DNA of 18,414 nt, from contig SDNV01000052.1 of the NCBI GenBank assembly GCA_004524515.1, forward strand, positions 1-18,414. Direction: 5' to 3'. The stretch is from Promethearchaeota archaeon. Its GTDB lineage: Archaea > Asgardarchaeota > Lokiarchaeia > Sigynarchaeales > SOKP01. The position numbers and the translations under genes were made by a program. Shown piece after piece: positions 14,967-18,414 of the stretch (within the stretch, counting starts at the first letter, position 1; each line of letters begins with the position of its first letter). The notes beneath the pieces were generated by a model. That model was not told the origin of the DNA, ran no database searches, and worked only from the letters and a program-made list of their open reading frames with translations.

Positions 14967-16193
14967 TTACATATAAAGTCTTGAGTCTACCATTTTCTCT
15001 TTTGTTTTACGCATAACTTTGTTAACAGCATCAAAAAAATCATTTTCTCTAATAATTTCTGCATCTCTACGGATAGCATACATCCCTGCTTCTGTACAAA
15101 TAGCTTTTATATCCGCGCCGGTGGCACCTTCCGTAAGATTTACTAATTTTTTAATATTCAACTCTTCTTCAATATTTAAATTCCTTGAGTGAATTTTAAA
15201 AATTGCTTCTCTGGAAATTTCATCGGGGATAGGAAATTCAATCATCCTATCAAATCTGCCAGGTCTTAGTAATGCGGGATCTAAAATATCTACTCTATTG
15301 GTTGCTCCTACTATTTTTACATCTCCTCTTATGTCAAAGCCATCCAATTCACTTAATAATTGCATTAAAGTTCTTTGTACTTCTCTATCTCCAGAGGTAG
15401 CTATCTTTAGTCTTTGAGATCCTATCGCATCTAGCTCATCTATGAATAAAATTGTAGGTGCTTTTTCTTTTGCTAAGTTAAAAATTTCTCTCACTAAACG
15501 TGCGCCCTCTCCAATAAATTTCTGAACTAATTCGGATCCAATTATTCTAATGAAAGTTGCTTCTGTTTCATGAGCAACTGCTTTTGCTAATAAAGTTTTA
15601 CCCGTTCCGGGAGGACCATAAAGCAATACCCCTTTGGGCGGTTCAATTCCAATTTTTTTAAATAATTCCGGTTTTTTAAGAGGCAATTCTACCGTTTCCC
15701 TAACCTCTTGCATTTGTTCCTCCAGACCGCCTACATCACTATATGAAATATCTGGAACGGAATCAATAACCTCCATTCCTTTCACAAATGGGTCCAATTT
15801 AGTTGGCAAAATCTCCATGATTGCAAAAGTCCTTTGATTTAAAGCAACTCTCATACCGGGATTTAATTTTTCGTTTTTCACTTTTCTACTAGCGTTCACC
15901 ACAAAACTAGGTCCAGTGGAGCTTTTTACAATGGCTCTCCCTTTACTTTCATCTAAAATATCAATTATTGTAGCGGAAACTAGGGGGGGTTCTCTTAATC
16001 TGTCAATTTCGTTTCTTAAACTATGAAGCTCTTGTTCTAATCTTAGCCTTTCAGCATCTAATAGTTGTTTTTCAGTTTCTAAGTTTCGGAGTCTTTTTTC
16101 AAGATGTCGGGTATAAGTAATTAAATATTCGCCATCTTTAGTTTCTTCTTTTTTCTTTTTATCCTTTGTAGTAGTCACAATATGTATACCCAA
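14967..16193 (-). CDS. pan: Proteasome-activating nucleotidase (PAN), AAA+ ATPase
   Basis: The product is 408 aa, the usual PAN length. Residues 28-68 are the N-terminal coiled coil that pairs subunits. The OB domain spans about 72-135. The AAA module has Walker A GPPGTGKT 193-200, pore loop KFIGEG 225-230, Walker B ILFIDE 248-253, and arginine fingers in LLRPGRFDR. The last three residues LYM make a HbYX motif that docks into the 20S proteasome and opens its gate. PAN unfolds substrates with ATP and feeds them to the proteasome. No ATG exists near the start: the frame opens with TTG at 16193, and a GTG at 16178, five codons downstream, is an equally good start. It leads the minus-strand run to the PUA and NAC genes. 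Confidence 0.97.
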   Translation of the reverse strand: MGIHIVTTTKDKKKKEETKDGEYLITYTRHLEKRLRNLETEKQLLDAERLRLEQELHSLRNEIDRLREPPLVSATIIDILDESKGRAIVKSSTGPSFVVNASRKVKNEKLNPGMRVALNQRTFAIMEILPTKLDPFVKGMEVIDSVPDISYSDVGGLEEQMQEVRETVELPLKKPELFKKIGIEPPKGVLLYGPPGTGKTLLAKAVAHETEATFIRIIGSELVQKFIGEGARLVREIFNLAKEKAPTILFIDELDAIGSQRLKIATSGDREVQRTLMQLLSELDGFDIRGDVKIVGATNRVDILDPALLRPGRFDRMIEFPIPDEISREAIFKIHSRNLNIEEELNIKKLVNLTEGATGADIKAICTEAGMYAIRRDAEIIRENDFFDAVNKVMRKTKEKMVDSRLYM

Positions 16194-16399
16194 GTATATA
16201 TTTGAATGATTTTATCTTAATAATAAACTTTTATTCATATAAATTTAAGTCTATCCTTTAATAAATTTTAATGTAAAAAAAATTTATAGATTATATTTTA
16301 TAAAACTTCTATAAAATCATAAATTATAAGAGTTTCCTCTATCTAACTTATCTCATATAATACCATTTATTTTTGAATATATATAACTTTAGATTGTAT

Positions 16400-16933
16400 A
16401 TGCATAAAAAAAAAACCATTGGAATAGATGATGACTGTCCCATATGTGGAGGCAAAATTTGGGGTAAAGGCCAGAAAGTATTAATTGAGGGAGCAAAAAT
16501 AACAGTATGTCAGAGCTGTGCCCATCTAGGAAAGAAAATCATTATCAAAACTGAAAAACGCCATTCACCAAAATTTAAACCCGCTAAACAAAATCTTTCT
16601 AGACCGAAAAAAACTTTTAAGACTACCGATATACTTGAACCAACAGTGGAAATTGTAGATGATTATTCAATAAGAATTAGAAAAGTTCGAACACAAAACA
16701 ACCTTACTCAAGAACAATTTGCTCAAAAATTGAATGAAAAACCTTCATTAATAAGAAGAATTGAAGCAGGGAAGGTAGAACCAAATTTAAAATTAGCAAA
16801 AAAGATCGAAAAAGTGTATAATATTAGCCTTTTAAAAGATATCGATAGGATTGAAGTGAGTACTAAAAAATTTATGAAAAAATCTTCAGGCTCCTCTATG
16901 GGGGATATTGCCTTTATTAAAAGAAAAAAATAA
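16400..16933 (+). CDS. mbf1: Multiprotein bridging factor 1 homologue (zinc ribbon + HTH)
   Basis: The product is 177 aa from the ATG at 16400; an in-frame TTG at 16373 would add nine residues and is less likely. A zinc ribbon at residues 13-40 has CPIC and CQSC. A basic linker follows, and residues about 98-150 are an HTH_XRE domain: IRKVRTQNNLTQEQFAQKLNEKPSLIRRIEAGKVEPN. This arrangement is characteristic of archaeal MBF1, a transcription coactivator and ribosome-associated factor in eukaryotes. It is divergent from PAN and stops 5 nt before the TFE stop codon on the other strand. The tail is basic and may bind RNA or the ribosome. Confidence 0.95.
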   Translation: MHKKKTIGIDDDCPICGGKIWGKGQKVLIEGAKITVCQSCAHLGKKIIIKTEKRHSPKFKPAKQNLSRPKKTFKTTDILEPTVEIVDDYSIRIRKVRTQNNLTQEQFAQKLNEKPSLIRRIEAGKVEPNLKLAKKIEKVYNISLLKDIDRIEVSTKKFMKKSSGSSMGDIAFIKRKK

Positions 16934-16938
16934 AAAAA

Positions 16939-17520
16939 TCACTTCTCAACTAGTTTACTGAGTTCTAAGTTTTGATTGAGAACTATCTTTTCTTTTAAAA
17001 ATCCAATCAACTTTTGGTTTTCTTGAGCTTCTAAAGGACTGCCACATTCAGGACATCTAAAATTTAATTCAAAAGCTTCATCGAATCGAAATTTAACATT
17101 TGAAACACTGCAATTTTTACAAATAAAGAAGTAGTTATTTTCTTCATATTGTAGACGATCTCTTAGTTTTCTCATTAATGTTTGTTTCTTTTCGAGTAAT
17201 ATTGACTCTAATAAATCAAATTCAGCCCACCAATAATATATGAACCATCCAGTTGATTTATCTCTAATTCTTCTGAACTGAGCTAATTTTTCGCTGTATA
17301 ATTTGTAAAGAGTTTTTCGAACTGTATTTAATTTTAATATTTCACTGTCATCAGGTTCAAAATCTATGCCTTTCTTCTCTATCCGTTCTTTAATATTTTC
17401 AGTAATATCTTCATCAGTGATATCCTCATCTTTAGAATTTATAAGTTCAATTCCGACTTCAATGGCCACATCTCCGCCAATTAGATATAAAAAAGATTTT
17501 AATAGTGGATTTAAAGACAC
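16939..17520 (-). CDS. tfe: Transcription factor E (TFE-alpha, TFIIE-alpha homologue)
   Basis: The product is 193 aa. The N-terminal winged helix spans about residues 1-85 and includes LNTVRKTLYKLYSEKLAQFRR, the recognition-helix region. It is followed by a charged STGWFIYYWWAEFD segment that is highly characteristic of the family, then a helical linker. The zinc ribbon has ICKNC and RCPEC at about residues 134-160. TFE stabilises the open promoter complex with TBP, TFB and RNA polymerase. The start is a GTG at 17520, supported by a GAGGT ribosome-binding site at 17529-17533 on the minus strand with an 8-nt spacer. It is convergent with MBF1, with which it shares almost no intergenic space. 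Confidence 0.95.
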   Translation of the reverse strand: MSLNPLLKSFLYLIGGDVAIEVGIELINSKDEDITDEDITENIKERIEKKGIDFEPDDSEILKLNTVRKTLYKLYSEKLAQFRRIRDKSTGWFIYYWWAEFDLLESILLEKKQTLMRKLRDRLQYEENNYFFICKNCSVSNVKFRFDEAFELNFRCPECGSPLEAQENQKLIGFLKEKIVLNQNLELSKLVEK

Positions 17521-17623
17521 TCAATTAGACCTCTATATTTTTCAGTCTTTTTATGATGAGTATAATGGTATTATTAAAAATAAATTTATCTAAATTTTAT
17601 GAGAATTAATAAAAATAATTATT

Positions 17624-18414
17624 TTATACAACAATATTATACTGTTTTTCAATTAAATTACCATCAATTTCCAGGGAACGAAAAAGTTTTCCTTTTCGAA
17701 TTGCCATAATTCTAAGTAGCAATGAATTATTTACCTCTTTAGGTAAAATAATTTCATCTATCTTATAATTATTCAAAATTACAATCTCTTTAAATTGATC
17801 GGGCAAATCTGATGCAAAATCTTTTAAGGCACTACTTATTACCATTTTTAAATTTTTTTCTGTATTATTGATGGTTCCCGAACAAAATTGTATTCTTTTA
17901 TTAATATCATCATCTTCAACTTTTTTCTTAGAAGGTTGGGGGATTCTTTTTTTAGTCGTTACTTTACAATTAGGACTTATATTAAAGGATATTAATAAAT
18001 ATGAGCTTTTTCGAAGATGTTCAATAGTTTTTAATAAAATTTCTGGAGTAATTTTGCTTGTTATCTCAGCATTATAGTTTATTGTCTTACCTGTGGATTT
18101 TTTTAGATTCCAGCTTAATCCCAGAGATTGTAATTCTTCATTTATATCACTCCCAGTTATTAAATTCCCATTTATTTCAAATTCGTTCTTATCTATGGTT
18201 TTTGTTACAATTTCCTGTATTAAATCTTCATATTCATGACTACCTTTAAAGGTTATTTTACTTTTTGTAGTAGATATTTTCAAGGCAGGACCTATAAAAT
18301 CCCCTTTTGAATATCGATAAAAATGGCGATGAATATTCATATTATTTTTTGCAGGATCTGTTAAAACTGGCTTTTCTACTAACTCAGTTAAAAAATGCAT
18401 TTTATCTTCAAAAA
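17624..18414 (-). CDS. Unrecognised archaeal protein, possibly partial at its N-terminus
   Basis: A reading frame of at least 258 aa ends at 17624. An ATG sits at 18400, but the frame stays open through the last 14 bases of the window (reading F-E-D-K before it), so the true start may lie outside. No membrane segment, zinc motif or nucleotide-binding motif is visible. A FYRYSKGDFIGPALKI stretch near the N-terminus is followed by a beta-rich region, a Lys-rich linker (KKRIPQPSKKK) and a second mixed region ending QYNIVV. The two alpha/beta halves could be separate domains. It lies upstream of TFE in the same direction, 103 nt away. I do not recognise the family. Confidence 0.75.
   Translation of the reverse strand, partial: FEDKMHFLTELVEKPVLTDPAKNNMNIHRHFYRYSKGDFIGPALKISTTKSKITFKGSHEYEDLIQEIVTKTIDKNEFEINGNLITGSDINEELQSLGLSWNLKKSTGKTINYNAEITSKITPEILLKTIEHLRKSSYLLISFNISPNCKVTTKKRIPQPSKKKVEDDDINKRIQFCSGTINNTEKNLKMVISSALKDFASDLPDQFKEIVILNNYKIDEIILPKEVNNSLLLRIMAIRKGKLFRSLEIDGNLIEKQYNIVV

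Overview
The window is AT-rich archaeal DNA, most likely from an anaerobic Asgard archaeon (Promethearchaeota), possibly a Lokiarchaeia-like lineage. Two eukaryote-type small GTPases, one with Arf/Rag character and one with clear Rab signatures, sit beside typical archaeal information-processing genes (TFE, MBF1, alpha-NAC, PAN). Class III ribonucleotide reductase points to an anaerobic life. The assignment rests on gene content and recognised motifs, not on a search.

Region by region. Positions 1-129 hold the 5' end of a probable branched-chain aminotransferase (minus). Positions 359-1303 encode an Arf/Rag-like GTPase with a C-terminal roadblock/longin-like domain. Positions 1378-1504 hold a tRNA-Cys(GCA) gene that folds only if two non-canonical introns are removed, 23 nt from the D-arm and 30 nt from the T-loop. 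Then come a fused hexulose-6-phosphate synthase/RraA-like gene (minus), a 614-aa Rab-like GTPase fused to a repetitive acidic/proline-rich linker, a Lys/Glu-rich coil and a zinc ribbon, and a convergent protein with zinc ribbons at both ends. An uncharacterised archaeal gene (5974-6579) faces an MfnA-type decarboxylase.

Positions 7860-12600 (minus) form a nucleotide-metabolism block: class III ribonucleotide reductase NrdD carrying a 474-aa LAGLIDADG intein, its radical-SAM activase NrdG, and a MazG-like nucleotide pyrophosphohydrolase. NrdD makes deoxynucleoside triphosphates once NrdG has generated its glycyl radical and the intein has spliced out. A 423-nt gene-free divergent promoter region separates nrdD from a small cupin gene.

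Positions 13405-17520 are a gene-expression and protein quality-control neighbourhood: PAN, a TGT-C2/PUA protein, alpha-NAC and a three-helix membrane protein in one direction (minus), with MBF1 divergent from PAN and TFE convergent to MBF1. The window ends in an unrecognised gene (minus) whose reading frame stays open to the edge.

The items most worth a second look are the doubly interrupted tRNA-Cys gene, the Rab-linker-coil-zinc-ribbon fusion with its nearly identical 60-bp repeats, and the NrdD intein with an apparently intact homing endonuclease.
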